From the NCBI GenBank assembly GCA_934476455.1, contig CAKSNY010000018.1, positions 1-52,424 of the forward strand: 52,424 bases of DNA, in the 5' to 3' direction. The notes beneath the pieces are model-generated. The model had not been told where the DNA came from. It made no database searches and saw only the letters and a program-made list of their open reading frames with translations. The stretch comes from an uncultured Clostridia bacterium. Lineage in GTDB: Bacteria > Bacillota > Clostridia > UMGS1883. Positions 16,674-24,271 of this stretch are shown here, in pieces (position 1 is the first letter of the stretch; each line of letters begins with the position of its first letter). Position numbers and translations under genes: made by a program.

Positions 16674-17048
16674 TTATTTGTTCAGTTTATTATTTATATA
16701 ATCTTTAAGCTTTTCAAAGGTTTGTTCGCTTAAATCGTGCTCTATGCGGCAGCTGTCCTCATACGCAACACTCGGCTCAACGCCGAGCATTATAAGCCCC
16801 TTTGCAATAATTTCGTGCTTTTCGTAAACCTTTTTTGCAATATCCATACCCTTTTGTGTAAGGTTAAGCCCGCCGTCCGGGTCAACCGTTACAAACCCGT
16901 CCTCACGAAAAGACTTCATCGCAATAGACACACTGGGCTTTGTAAAGCCAAGCCTGTTTGCCACGTCAATGCTGCGCACATATCCCTTTTCCTTTTTTAT
17001 CATAAGGATAGCCTCAAGATAGTTTTCGGCGGATTCCTTTATCCTCAT
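16674..17048 (-). CDS. DtxR/MntR-family metal-dependent transcriptional repressor
   Basis: A 124-residue winged-helix regulator: SAENYLEAILMIKKEKGYVRSIDVANRLGFTKPSVSIAMKSFREDGFV is the typical DtxR/MntR DNA-binding half, and EKHEIIAKGLIMLGVEPSVAYEDSCRIEHDLSEQTFEKLKDYI is the dimer and metal-binding half with the expected His/Glu/Cys ligands. It lacks the C-terminal SH3-like domain of DtxR, like MntR. It is divergent from the feo operon, whose promoter has two palindromes of DtxR-box style, so it is probably the iron-responsive repressor there (inference). ATG 17048 follows GAGGTGAGG; a GTG at 17057 overlaps the ribosome binding site. Confidence 0.9.
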   Translation of the reverse strand: MRIKESAENYLEAILMIKKEKGYVRSIDVANRLGFTKPSVSIAMKSFREDGFVTVDPDGGLNLTQKGMDIAKKVYEKHEIIAKGLIMLGVEPSVAYEDSCRIEHDLSEQTFEKLKDYINNKLNK

Positions 17049-17074
17049 TTTCCTCACCTCGGTTTGCTTGACTC

Positions 17075-17103
17075 ATTCTAACACAAAAGATAAAAAATGT
17101 CAA
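17075..17103 (-). promoter_or_regulatory. Promoter of the DtxR-family regulator gene
   Basis: Minus-strand TTGACA (17103-17098), 17 bases, TAGAAT (17080-17075). A TTAG half-site overlaps the -10, which hints at autoregulation. Confidence 0.6.
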
Positions 17104-17210
17104 ATGCGGTGTTTTGCCGCAGAAAAAACGCCTGCCCCACCGCCGCAAAACGGCTTTTTTTGGGGACAAGCGAAAAATGTCATAATAATAAAAATTTTTT
17201 TAATAAAGTA

Positions 17211-17239
17211 TTGACACACCAGATTAGTTGTGCTAAACT
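17211..17239 (+). promoter_or_regulatory. Promoter of the feo operon
   Basis: TTGACA (17211-17216), 17 bases, TAAACT (17234-17239). The -10 lies inside the first operator palindrome. Confidence 0.75.
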
Positions 17240-17241
17240 AA
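17224..17241. promoter_or_regulatory. Operator 1, DtxR-type palindrome overlapping the feo -10
   Basis: TTAGTT-GTGCTA-AACTAA: perfect 6-base arms with a 6-base spacer, placed across the -10 so that a bound repressor would block polymerase. Arm sequence and geometry resemble TTAGG...CCTAA DtxR/IdeR boxes. Confidence 0.65.
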
Positions 17242-17248
17242 CCAATGA

Positions 17249-17266
17249 GGTTAGGATATACTAACC
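17249..17266. promoter_or_regulatory. Operator 2, DtxR-type palindrome downstream of the feo -10
   Basis: GGTTAG-GATATA-CTAACC: again perfect 6-base arms with a 6-base spacer. Its centre is 25 bases from the centre of operator 1, so two dimers could bind about two and a half turns apart. Confidence 0.65.
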
Positions 17267-17319
17267 GCAGGTGCGGCGCTTGTGCGCACTTGCTATCAGG
17301 TGAACGGGGGGTAAAAATA

Positions 17320-17532
17320 ATGATGCCGTTAAGCTTGGCAAACATTGGCGAAAACAATATTATAAAAAAAATAGGCGGAAGCCCCGAGGTTAAAAAGCAC
17401 CTTGAAAATCTGGGCTTTGTCGTAGGCGGCAGTGTGCAGATAGTAAGCACCCTGAACGGAAACGTAATTGTAAATGTTAAAGAAGCCCGCATTGCAATAA
17501 GCGAGGAAATGGCGCGTAAAATAATGATATAA
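17320..17532 (+). CDS. feoA: FeoA family ferrous iron transport protein (first copy)
   Basis: A 70-residue SH3-like FeoA protein (MPLSLANIGENNIIKKIGGSPEVKKHLENLGFVVGG, then VIVNVKEARIAISEEMARKIMI). FeoA is a small cytoplasmic partner needed for FeoB activity. The frame runs from 17245, but that part is the operator and leader; the ATG pair at 17320 and 17323 follows a GGGGGG ribosome binding site at 17306-17311. This copy ends in the classic ARIAISEEMARKI motif. A second FeoA follows 19 bases later. Confidence 0.9.
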   Translation: MMPLSLANIGENNIIKKIGGSPEVKKHLENLGFVVGGSVQIVSTLNGNVIVNVKEARIAISEEMARKIMI

Positions 17533-17551
17533 AGGGTTGGAGGAAAAAGAT

Positions 17552-17773
17552 ATGAACACTCTGAAACAGGCAAAAATAGGAGATACCGTTACGGTGAAGA
17601 AGCTGCACGGCGAGGGCGCCGTAAAGCGCAGAATAATGGATATGGGTATCACAAAGGGCGTAAGCGTTTTTGTGCGCAAGGTAGCGCCCCTCGGCGACCC
17701 TATCGAGGTAACCGTTCGCGGGTATGAGCTTTCACTGCGTAAAGCCGATGCGGAAATGATTGAGGTAGAATAA
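17552..17773 (+). CDS. feoA: FeoA family ferrous iron transport protein (second copy)
   Basis: A 73-residue FeoA protein (AKIGDTVTVKKLHGEGAVKRRIMDMGITKGVSVFVRKVAPLGDPIEVTVRGYELSLRKADAEMIEVE). This copy has the fuller consensus (RRIMDMGI, APLGDPIEV, GYELSLRK) and is quite different from the first, so the pair is an old duplication rather than a recent one. ATG 17552 follows GGAGG. Tandem FeoA genes before feoB are common in Clostridia. The two may form distinct contacts with FeoB (inference). Confidence 0.93.
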   Translation: MNTLKQAKIGDTVTVKKLHGEGAVKRRIMDMGITKGVSVFVRKVAPLGDPIEVTVRGYELSLRKADAEMIEVE

Positions 17774-17804
17774 TTTTAAATGCTTGAAAGTGAGGAAAAA
17801 AGCA

Positions 17805-20294
17805 ATGAACATCAGAATCGCTCTTGCGGGAAATCCAAACTGCGGTAAGACGACGCTTTTTAACGCGCTTACCGGCTCGAACCAGTTTGTAGGTAACTGG
17901 CCGGGCGTTACGGTTGAAAAGAAGGAAGGAAAGCTTAAAAAGCACGACGGTGTAACAATAACCGACCTTCCCGGTATTTATTCTCTTTCACCGTATACTC
18001 TTGAGGAGGTTGTGGCGCGTAATTATCTTATAGGTGAGCGCCCGGACGCCATCTTAAATATTATAGACGGCACAAACCTTGAGAGAAACCTTTATCTTAC
18101 GACACAGCTCACGGAGCTGGGAATTCCTGTTGTAATAGCAATAAATATGATGGACATTGTACGTAAGAACGGTGATAAAATAAATATCGCAGAGCTTTCA
18201 AGGCAGCTTGGCTGTAAAATAGTGGAAATATCCGCTCTTCGCGGCGACGGAATAGCAAAAGCCGCAGAGGAGGCAATAGCCGCAGCACAAAACGGAAAAA
18301 CAGTTCCCATGCACACCTTCAGCGGTGCGGTTGAGCATGCAATAGCGCATATCGAGGAGGCTGTGCTTCACAATATGCCCGAGGAGCAGCAGCGCTGGTA
18401 TGCAATAAAGATTTTCGAGCGCGATAAGAAGGCAATCGAAAAGATAAACATAAGCGCACAGGCGCTTGAACATATTGAAGCGGATATTAAAGCTGCCGAA
18501 ACAGAGCTTGACGATGATGCGGAAAGCATTATAACAAATGAAAGATACGTCTACATAGCGCAAATTATAAAGGGCTGCTATAAAAAGAAAAATGCGGGTC
18601 AGCTTTCAAATTCGGATAAGATTGACCGCGTTGTAACAAACCGCTGGCTGGGTCTTCCCATATTTGCGGCTGTAATGTTCTTGGTATACTATATTTCAAT
18701 GGTAACCGTAGGCTCTATGGCTACCGACTGGGCAAACGACGGCGTATTCGGCGACGGCTGGCACCTTTTCGGTATAGGCTCGGGCGAATACGGCGAGGTA
18801 GCGGAAGAATACGGCGACGCTGCACAGGTTGTAAACGGATATATTGAATATTCCGCTGAAAAAGGCGTCGATACGGAAGCCGTTTCTGAAGCGCTTGACA
18901 CAGAAAGCGATACTTTCAGCACAGAAAACGCAAAGAAAGCGCTTGACGGATTTATAAACGATGTAAAGGATATGGATTCCGCGACATACAGCGTTGTCGA
19001 TGAAGAAACAATGGCTGATGAGAGCGTAATCTCAAGCTATAAAGACCTTATAAAGGCTGCAAAGGTTTGCGAGAAGTACGGCTTTGAAGAGCCTGACCCC
19101 GCCTCCTACGGAATTTGGGTGCCCGGCGTTCCCGTTATTATCGGAAATGCGCTTGAAAAGGTAAACTGTGCCGAGTGGCTCAGCGGACTTATTCTTGACG
19201 GTATTGTTGCCGGTGTGGGCGCTGTACTCGGTTTCGTTCCGCAGATGCTTGTGCTTTTCCTGCTTCTTGCATTTTTGGAGGCCTGCGGTTATATGTCCAG
19301 AATAGCGTTTGTGCTTGACAGGGTGTTCAGAAAGTTCGGTCTTTCGGGTAAATCCTTCATACCTATGCTTATAGGTACGGGCTGCGGCGTTCCCGGCGTA
19401 ATGGCTTCAAGAACAATTGAAAACGACCGTGACCGTAAGATGACAATTATGACGACTACCTTTATTCCCTGCGGTGCAAAGGTTCCGTTTATCGCAATGA
19501 TTGCCGGCGCACTTTTCGGCGGCAGCGCGGTTGTATCAACATCTGCATATTTTATCGGTATGGCGGCAATAATAATATCAGGTATAATGCTTAAAAAGAC
19601 AAAGATGTTTGCAGGCGATCCGGCACCCTTTGTTATGGAGCTGCCCGCATACCATATGCCCACGCTTTCAAACGTTCTTCGCAGCATGTGGGAGCGCGGC
19701 TGGTCGTTCATCAAAAAGGCAGGTACGATTATTCTTCTGTCAACTATATTTGTATGGTTTACAACATATTTCGGCTTCAAGCCCGAAGGCGGCTTCGGTA
19801 TGCTTTCCGAGGACGAGATTAACCATAGCATATTAGCTGCAATAGGCGGCGCAATAGCGTGGATATTTAGGCCTCTCGGCTGGGGCAGCTGGCAGGCAGC
19901 GGTTGCGTCTATCACAGGTCTTGTAGCAAAGGAAAACATAGTAGGTACAATGGGTATTCTCTACGGCGGCGGCGACAGCTCCGTATATGCAAACCTTGCA
20001 AAGGAATTTACAGGTATAACGGCATATTCGTTCCTTGTATTTAACCTTCTTTGCGCACCGTGCTTTGCGGCAATCGGCGCAATAAAGCGTGAAATGAACA
20101 ATGCAAAATGGACATGGTTTGCAATAAGCTACCAGTGCGGCTTGGCATATGCGGTTGCACTTATCATAAACCAGATAGGCGGTTTGTTTACAGGCAGCGC
20201 CAACGTTATAGGCGTTGTAGCAGCTTTGGTTTTGATAATCGGTATTGTATATATGCTGTTTAAGCCGTATAAGGAAGCTACAACACTTAAGTAA
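17805..20294 (+). CDS. feoB: Ferrous iron transporter FeoB, with an acidic insert between the first membrane segments
   Basis: An 829-residue Fe(II) transporter. The N-terminal G domain has G1 GNPNCGKTT (9-17), G2 GVTVE, G3 DLPGIYSLSP and G4 NMMD, then the helical GDI domain to about 270. Membrane parts carry the two Gate motifs with conserved cysteines (IGTGCGVPGVMASR and FIPCGAKVPF; later LCAPCFAAIGAIKREM). After the first membrane helix (about 285-303) comes an extra acidic stretch of about 130 residues (305-435), rich in E, D, Y and S, predicted outside the membrane; E. coli FeoB (773 aa) lacks it. ATG 17805 follows GTGAGG. It is transcribed with feoA-feoA and the two small genes after it. 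Confidence 0.95.
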   Translation: MNIRIALAGNPNCGKTTLFNALTGSNQFVGNWPGVTVEKKEGKLKKHDGVTITDLPGIYSLSPYTLEEVVARNYLIGERPDAILNIIDGTNLERNLYLTTQLTELGIPVVIAINMMDIVRKNGDKINIAELSRQLGCKIVEISALRGDGIAKAAEEAIAAAQNGKTVPMHTFSGAVEHAIAHIEEAVLHNMPEEQQRWYAIKIFERDKKAIEKINISAQALEHIEADIKAAETELDDDAESIITNERYVYIAQIIKGCYKKKNAGQLSNSDKIDRVVTNRWLGLPIFAAVMFLVYYISMVTVGSMATDWANDGVFGDGWHLFGIGSGEYGEVAEEYGDAAQVVNGYIEYSAEKGVDTEAVSEALDTESDTFSTENAKKALDGFINDVKDMDSATYSVVDEETMADESVISSYKDLIKAAKVCEKYGFEEPDPASYGIWVPGVPVIIGNALEKVNCAEWLSGLILDGIVAGVGAVLGFVPQMLVLFLLLAFLEACGYMSRIAFVLDRVFRKFGLSGKSFIPMLIGTGCGVPGVMASRTIENDRDRKMTIMTTTFIPCGAKVPFIAMIAGALFGGSAVVSTSAYFIGMAAIIISGIMLKKTKMFAGDPAPFVMELPAYHMPTLSNVLRSMWERGWSFIKKAGTIILLSTIFVWFTTYFGFKPEGGFGMLSEDEINHSILAAIGGAIAWIFRPLGWGSWQAAVASITGLVAKENIVGTMGILYGGGDSSVYANLAKEFTGITAYSFLVFNLLCAPCFAAIGAIKREMNNAKWTWFAISYQCGLAYAVALIINQIGGLFTGSANVIGVVAALVLIIGIVYMLFKPYKEATTLK

Positions 20295-20335
20295 TTAAAT
20301 TATAAAACAAAAATCCCGTAAAGGAGGAGTTTCTT

Positions 20336-20509
20336 GTGGACGTTTTGGTTAAAAATATAGGAACAATAGCAGTGTTTTTAACTCTTGTATTGATAGTTTT
20401 TCTTATAGTTCGCTATATGAAAAAGGAAAAGGCTGCAGGGCGTTCCTCCTGCGGGGCAGGCTGTGCGGGCTGTGCAATGCGCGGAAAATGCCACGAAAAG
20501 AAGAAATAA
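20336..20509 (+). CDS. FeoB-associated Cys-rich membrane protein
   Basis: A 57-residue ORF with one membrane helix (residues 9-26, IGTIAVFLTLVLIVFLIV), a basic stretch, and a cysteine-rich cytoplasmic end: CGAGCAGCAMRGKC, four cysteines in 14 residues. This matches the small FeoB-associated Cys-rich membrane proteins found behind feoB in Firmicutes, thought to take the place of FeoC; biochemical role is unproven. GTG 20336 follows AAGGAGGAG at a good distance. It is 41 bases after feoB and 10 bases before the next gene. Confidence 0.85.
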   Translation: MDVLVKNIGTIAVFLTLVLIVFLIVRYMKKEKAAGRSSCGAGCAGCAMRGKCHEKKK

Positions 20510-20519
20510 AGAGGTTGTT

Positions 20520-20816
20520 ATGAGTATAGTTATCGTCGGCGGACACGACCGTATGCATTGCAGATATAAAGAAATTTGTAAGAAGTACGGCTGTAAATGT
20601 AAGGTATTTACACAGTGTCCGGCAAATTTTAAAAATCAAATCGGCTCGCCCGATATGGTCGTTGTGTTCACAAGCACGGTTGCGCATAAAATGGTGCGCA
20701 CCGCGTCCGAACAGGCGGAAAAGACGGGCGCACGTGTAATGCACTGCGCTTCGTCAAGTACGAACGCGCTTAACGAAGCCTTGACCGGGTTTCTTCAGAA
20801 AAGAAAAGGCGCATAA
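20520..20816 (+). CDS. DUF2325 domain-containing protein
   Basis: A 98-residue cytoplasmic protein: MSIVIVGGHDRMHCRYKEICKKYGCKCKVFTQ, then PDMVVVFTSTVAHKMVRTASEQAEKTGARVMHCASSSTNAL. This is the DUF2325 family, with a Rossmann-like start (IVGGHDRM) and conserved Cys/His residues that suggest metal or redox sensing. The family often sits at the end of feo operons; its function is not established. ATG 20520 follows AGAGGTTGTT. It ends the iron operon, and a fold-back element starts within two bases after its stop. Confidence 0.85.
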   Translation: MSIVIVGGHDRMHCRYKEICKKYGCKCKVFTQCPANFKNQIGSPDMVVVFTSTVAHKMVRTASEQAEKTGARVMHCASSSTNALNEALTGFLQKRKGA

Positions 20817-20817
20817 A

Positions 20818-21040
20818 AAGGGGATGTTAAAAAAGTCCAGACCGCAAAAAGGCAATTATGATAAAGAGTTTGTAACCGTCAAACAGTTTAAAAACTTTAT
20901 TTTGGCAGAAAAATCTCATTACATTCGATTTTTCCGTATTTATAAGCCTTTTTGCTACGAACAAACTTCACCTCTCGGAGTACTTTTGTACACCTTCGGG
21001 TTCAGTTTGTCCGTTCTGAAGCTTTTTTCCCTATCCCCTT
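20818..21040. repeat. Fold-back element with terminal inverted repeats
   Basis: The left end (20818-20850: AAGGGGAT, four bases, AAAAAG, then CAGAnCG) is repeated in inverted form at 21005-21040 with roughly 70 percent match. In the middle an imperfect 50-base hairpin (20961-21010) has outer arms ACAAACT/AGTTTGT and inner TAC/GTA. A 72-codon frame crosses it but has no usable ribosome binding site. It fills the gap between convergent genes and looks like a decayed non-autonomous element or a structured 3' region; I cannot decide. Confidence 0.45.
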
Positions 21041-21042
21041 AG

Positions 21043-21088
21043 AAAAGGAGCAGGTAAAAAGTCAGTCAGCTTTTTACCTGCTCCTTTT
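21043..21088. terminator. Bidirectional terminator between feo operon and AraC gene
   Basis: Perfect 19-base arms (21043-21061 and 21070-21088) around an 8-base loop, with AAAA/TTTT ends for both strands. Confidence 0.85.
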
Positions 21089-21097
21089 GTTTACTTT

Positions 21098-21916
21098 TTA
21101 TGTAAGCGCGCGGTACTTTGCGGGCGATATACCCATAAGCTTTTTAAACACCCGGCAAAAATAGTTTACGTCGCCGAAGCCTGCGACGGCTGCAATTTCA
21201 GTAACGGTAAGGCTTGTGCATTTCAGCATAACTGCCGCTTTTTTTATGCGCACGCCGTTTATATACGCGCTTAAGGAAATGCCCATCTCCTCTTTGAAAA
21301 TATGGCACAGGTAGTATTCGCTTAAAAAATACTTTTCGCAAAAAAATTTAAGCGACAGGTTTTCCGTATAGTTTTCCTCTATATATTCCGCAATTTCATT
21401 AACGCGCCTGAGCTTGGCAAGGCGCGCGGTGTAATTTTTTTCGGACAGTGTGCTTGCGCAGTAATTGCGCCACAAATACGCCGCAAATTTGTACATAGCG
21501 CCTTTTATTGCCATATCGTAGCCGTCCTGCTTGTTATCGTATTCGTAAAAAATTTCTTTTACAAACGCCGTTACGTTTTCGTCGTTTTCTATAAGGTGCT
21601 CAAAAACGGGCTGCCCCGCGTCTATATCGCGGAAAAAGGACGGAAAAATAATTATAACAAAATATTCCAAACGGTCGTAAGCAAGAACCGAGTGCAGTTC
21701 CCCGCCGTTTATTATAACAAGCGTGTTCTTTTTCACGTTGCACCGCTGTGCGCCGCTTTGCACCTCTCCGCTGCCGCTTGTAAAAAACAAAAGCTCCGTA
21801 TGCTCATGCCAGTGCATATAAAATTCGTCCTTTTTTGTAAACGTCATTTTAATAAGCCTGACAGGGAAATTGTTCTTAGATATGGGTATTGTTTCGTAAC
21901 GCTCGATAGCTTCCAT
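21098..21916 (-). CDS. AraC-family regulator with N-terminal cupin domain
   Basis: A 272-residue regulator. The N-terminal cupin (MHWHEHTELLFFTSGSGEV, then LVIINGGELHSV) probably binds a sugar or related ligand. The C-terminal AraC domain has two helix-turn-helices (LSLKFFCEKYFLSEYYLCHIFKEEMGISL and TVTEIAAVAGFGDVNYFCRVFKKLMGISPAKYR). ATG 21916 is preceded by AGGGG. It is divergent from a sugar isomerase/dehydrogenase pair 129 bases away, the usual position for a local activator responding to a pathway substrate; that link is inference. Confidence 0.9.
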   Translation of the reverse strand: MEAIERYETIPISKNNFPVRLIKMTFTKKDEFYMHWHEHTELLFFTSGSGEVQSGAQRCNVKKNTLVIINGGELHSVLAYDRLEYFVIIIFPSFFRDIDAGQPVFEHLIENDENVTAFVKEIFYEYDNKQDGYDMAIKGAMYKFAAYLWRNYCASTLSEKNYTARLAKLRRVNEIAEYIEENYTENLSLKFFCEKYFLSEYYLCHIFKEEMGISLSAYINGVRIKKAAVMLKCTSLTVTEIAAVAGFGDVNYFCRVFKKLMGISPAKYRALT

Positions 21917-21971
21917 AAAAACCCCTACTTTATCAAAAGCAAAATTGTGCTATAACTAAGCAAAATCATTA

Positions 21972-21999
21972 TTGCCCAAGCACCTGTTTTGAGTATACA
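21972..21999 (+). promoter_or_regulatory. Possible promoter of the isomerase/dehydrogenase pair
   Basis: TTGCCC (21972-21977), 16 bases, TATACA (21994-21999). The weak -35 suits an activator-dependent promoter next to the divergent AraC gene. Confidence 0.35.
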
Positions 22000-22045
22000 A
22001 TGCAATTAAAGAAAAGTCAAGCTTATATTAAAGGAGGGCAATATT

Positions 22046-22858
22046 ATGCAGTTGGGTGTGCTTATAACACTTACTGAGGATGTTGAAAAGGAATTTAAAA
22101 AGGTAAGCGAAAACGGTTTTTCGGGCTGTCAGCTTTGCTGCTGGGACGCAAAGCTTTTCACAGACGAAACCGCAGACCTTGTAAACGAGTGCTGCAAAAA
22201 GTATAACGTGAAGGTTACAACGTTTTGGTGCGGATGGTCAGGTCCCGCCGTGTGGGATTTTTACGAAGGACCGCTGACGCTCGGTCTTGTACCGGCGGAA
22301 TACCGCCAGATGCGTATTAAAGAGCTTATGAAAGGCGCGGACTTTGCAAAAAAAATAGGCGTGGTAAACGTTGCAACACACCTCGGCTTTATTCCCGAAA
22401 CCCCCAACACCGCCGAATACACATCGCTTGTTTGCGCGGTGCGCACCCTTGCGCAGTACATAAAAGAGAACGGTCAGTATTTTTTGCTTGAAACAGGGCA
22501 GGAAACACCCGTTACAATGCGCCGCCTTATTGAGGACGTGGGAACAGGCAATATGGGCGTAAATTTTGACAGCGCAAATCTTATCCTTTACGGGAAGGCA
22601 AACCCGCTTGACGCGCTGGACGTGTTCGGCGAATATGTGCGTGAAATGCACGCCAAGGACGGCTGCTATCCGACGGACGGAAAAAACCTCGGTAAGGAAA
22701 CACCGATAGGGCAAGGAAAGGTAGATTTTCCGAAAATAATTAAAAAGCTTAAGGATATAGGCTACACGGGCGCGGTTACGATAGAGCGCGAAATCTCGGG
22801 CGAAGAACAGCTTAAGGACATTATTGCTGCCAAAAAATATTTGGAGGGGTTAATGTGA
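22046..22858 (+). CDS. Sugar phosphate isomerase/epimerase family protein (TIM barrel)
   Basis: A 270-residue xylose-isomerase-like TIM-barrel protein. It shows metal-ligand positions typical of the family: E in LLETGQE, D in VNFDSANLI, H and D in EMHAKDG, and E in TIEREI near the C-terminus. Relatives interconvert ketoses, keto-inositols or sugar acids; the substrate cannot be assigned. ATG 22046 follows AAAGGAGGG. Its stop overlaps the GTG start of the following dehydrogenase by four bases (GTGA), so the two are co-translated and likely act on the same compound. Confidence 0.85.
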   Translation: MQLGVLITLTEDVEKEFKKVSENGFSGCQLCCWDAKLFTDETADLVNECCKKYNVKVTTFWCGWSGPAVWDFYEGPLTLGLVPAEYRQMRIKELMKGADFAKKIGVVNVATHLGFIPETPNTAEYTSLVCAVRTLAQYIKENGQYFLLETGQETPVTMRRLIEDVGTGNMGVNFDSANLILYGKANPLDALDVFGEYVREMHAKDGCYPTDGKNLGKETPIGQGKVDFPKIIKKLKDIGYTGAVTIEREISGEEQLKDIIAAKKYLEGLM

Positions 22859-23829
22859 TAAAGGTTTTGCTTATTGGCGTAGGCGGTATGGGCGGCTGCC
22901 ATTTGGGCGAATACAGAAAGCTTAAGGATAGCTGTACCCTTGCAGCCGTTGCCGATGTTGAAACGGAAAAAACAAAGGAAAAGGTAAAAGAGGACGGCAT
23001 AAAGGTTTATTATGATTATAAAGAGGCTATAGAAAAAGAACAGCCCGACGTTGTGGACATATGCACGCCAAGCTATATGCACGCGGATATGGCGGTATAT
23101 GCGCTGTCACACGGGTGCAATGTGCTTTGTGAAAAGCCTATGGCGCTTAATTCAGAAGACTGTAAAAGAATGAAGCAATGCGCAGAGGAAAACAACAAGC
23201 TTCTTATGACGGCACACGTTGTACGCTTTATGTCGCCGTATGTTTATTTAAGAGAACAGATACAAAGCGGAAAAATGGGCGCATTAAAGGAGCTTTCCTT
23301 GCAGCGCGTATGCGAAAATCCGCAGTGGTCGTGGGAAAACTGGATGCTTGACAGAAAAAAGAGCGGCTGCGCACTTTTTGACCTTGTTGTGCACGATATA
23401 GATTATGTACAAAGCATATTCAAAAGCCCCAAGCATATAAACGCCGTTTATAATAAGAGAAAAAGCGACAAAGACAGCGACATTGTGCATATACAGCTTG
23501 CCTACGACGGATTTACGGCTTGTATTTCGGGCGGGCATTACGGCGCAAATATACCGTTTCAGGTAAACTATTTTGCCGTATTTGAAAACGGATATATAAG
23601 GTTTGACGGTAACGATATTTACAAAAACGGCGTAAAGGCAGAGCAGCAAAAAAGCAATCAAACGGAGGATACCGGTATAAACATAAAAAATGCCGACGGA
23701 TATTTTGAGGAAATACGCGCGTTTATAAACTGCGTAAAAGAAAAAAATGCCGATGTTCCCGTATTGCCGCAAAGCTCGATTGATACAATTTTATTAACGG
23801 AAGAAATATATAAACAGGCAGAAATGTAA
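22855..23829 (+). CDS. Gfo/Idh/MocA family NAD(P)-dependent oxidoreductase
   Basis: A 324-residue dehydrogenase. The N-terminal Rossmann fold has VLLIGVGGMGGCHLGEY (4-20), then CTPSYMHADMAVYALSHGCNVLCEKPMA, containing the family EKPMA motif with the catalytic lysine. The C-terminal alpha/beta domain includes DLVVHDIDYVQSIF, with the aspartate-histidine pair typical of the active site. Such enzymes oxidise or reduce sugars and inositols. GTG 22855 overlaps the isomerase stop, with GGAGGGG just upstream. A strong terminator follows. Confidence 0.9.
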   Translation: MIKVLLIGVGGMGGCHLGEYRKLKDSCTLAAVADVETEKTKEKVKEDGIKVYYDYKEAIEKEQPDVVDICTPSYMHADMAVYALSHGCNVLCEKPMALNSEDCKRMKQCAEENNKLLMTAHVVRFMSPYVYLREQIQSGKMGALKELSLQRVCENPQWSWENWMLDRKKSGCALFDLVVHDIDYVQSIFKSPKHINAVYNKRKSDKDSDIVHIQLAYDGFTACISGGHYGANIPFQVNYFAVFENGYIRFDGNDIYKNGVKAEQQKSNQTEDTGINIKNADGYFEEIRAFINCVKEKNADVPVLPQSSIDTILLTEEIYKQAEM

Positions 23830-23838
23830 ATAAAGAAG

Positions 23839-23871
23839 GGGCGTACGGCAAAGGAAATTTGCCGTACGCCC
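23839..23871 (+). terminator. Rho-independent terminator after the Gfo/Idh/MocA gene
   Basis: Perfect 14-base arms GGGCGTACGGCAAA / TTTGCCGTACGCCC, 5-base loop, then TTTTTT. Confidence 0.9.
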
Positions 23872-23891
23872 TTTTTTATAGGTATAATAAA

Positions 23892-24095
23892 TTATTTATC
23901 TGCAAGATATTCATTAAGCTTATTGATAAGCGCATCAACATCCGCACCGTGCACCGCGCACGCTTCCTCAATAGATTCTCCGCTTGCCGAAGGGCAGCCG
24001 AGGCAGTGCATACCGATTTCAAAGAAAAACGGCGCTGTGCCCGGGTCTATAGAGAGAACCTCGGATATAATCATATCCTTTGTAACCTTAGCCAT
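23892..24095 (-). CDS. DUF1858 domain-containing protein
   Basis: A 67-residue protein of the DUF1858 type (hybrid-cluster-protein-associated disulfide domain): KVTKDMIISEVLSIDPGTAPFFFEIGMHCLGCPSASGESIEEACAVHGADVDALINKLNEYL. The CLGC pair (near residues 32-35) at the start of a helix is the family hallmark and may carry a redox disulfide or bind a metal. The frame is open to 24131, but ATG 24095 follows GGGGAGGTG and its promoter lies beyond. No hybrid cluster protein gene is nearby. It is monocistronic. Confidence 0.88.
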   Translation of the reverse strand: MAKVTKDMIISEVLSIDPGTAPFFFEIGMHCLGCPSASGESIEEACAVHGADVDALINKLNEYLADK

Positions 24096-24119
24096 GGATA
24101 ACACCTCCCCTTTTCGTCT

Positions 24120-24148
24120 ATTATATACCATTTTCCGAGATATTACAA
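24120..24148 (-). promoter_or_regulatory. Promoter of the DUF1858 gene
   Basis: Minus-strand TTGTAA (24148-24143), 17 bases, TATAAT (24125-24120). Confidence 0.65.
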
Positions 24149-24208
24149 TATTTTTTATAATTTAAAATTTGAGATAGGGGGAATATGTATTAAATTTCCC
24201 AAAAAAGA

Positions 24209-24237
24209 TTGACTTTTTTGCCCAAACAATGTAAAAT
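24209..24237 (+). promoter_or_regulatory. Promoter of the membrane protein gene
   Basis: TTGACT (24209-24214), 17 bases, TAAAAT (24232-24237), 34 bases before the start codon. Confidence 0.65.
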
Positions 24238-24271
24238 ACTATCTGTATGATTGATTCAGCGGAGGGATATG

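Noticed and set aside
20824..21042. 72-codon frame between DUF2325 and AraC genes
   Set aside because: The GGGG lies directly against the ATG with no spacing, composition is unlike neighbours, and the stretch is explained by inverted repeats.
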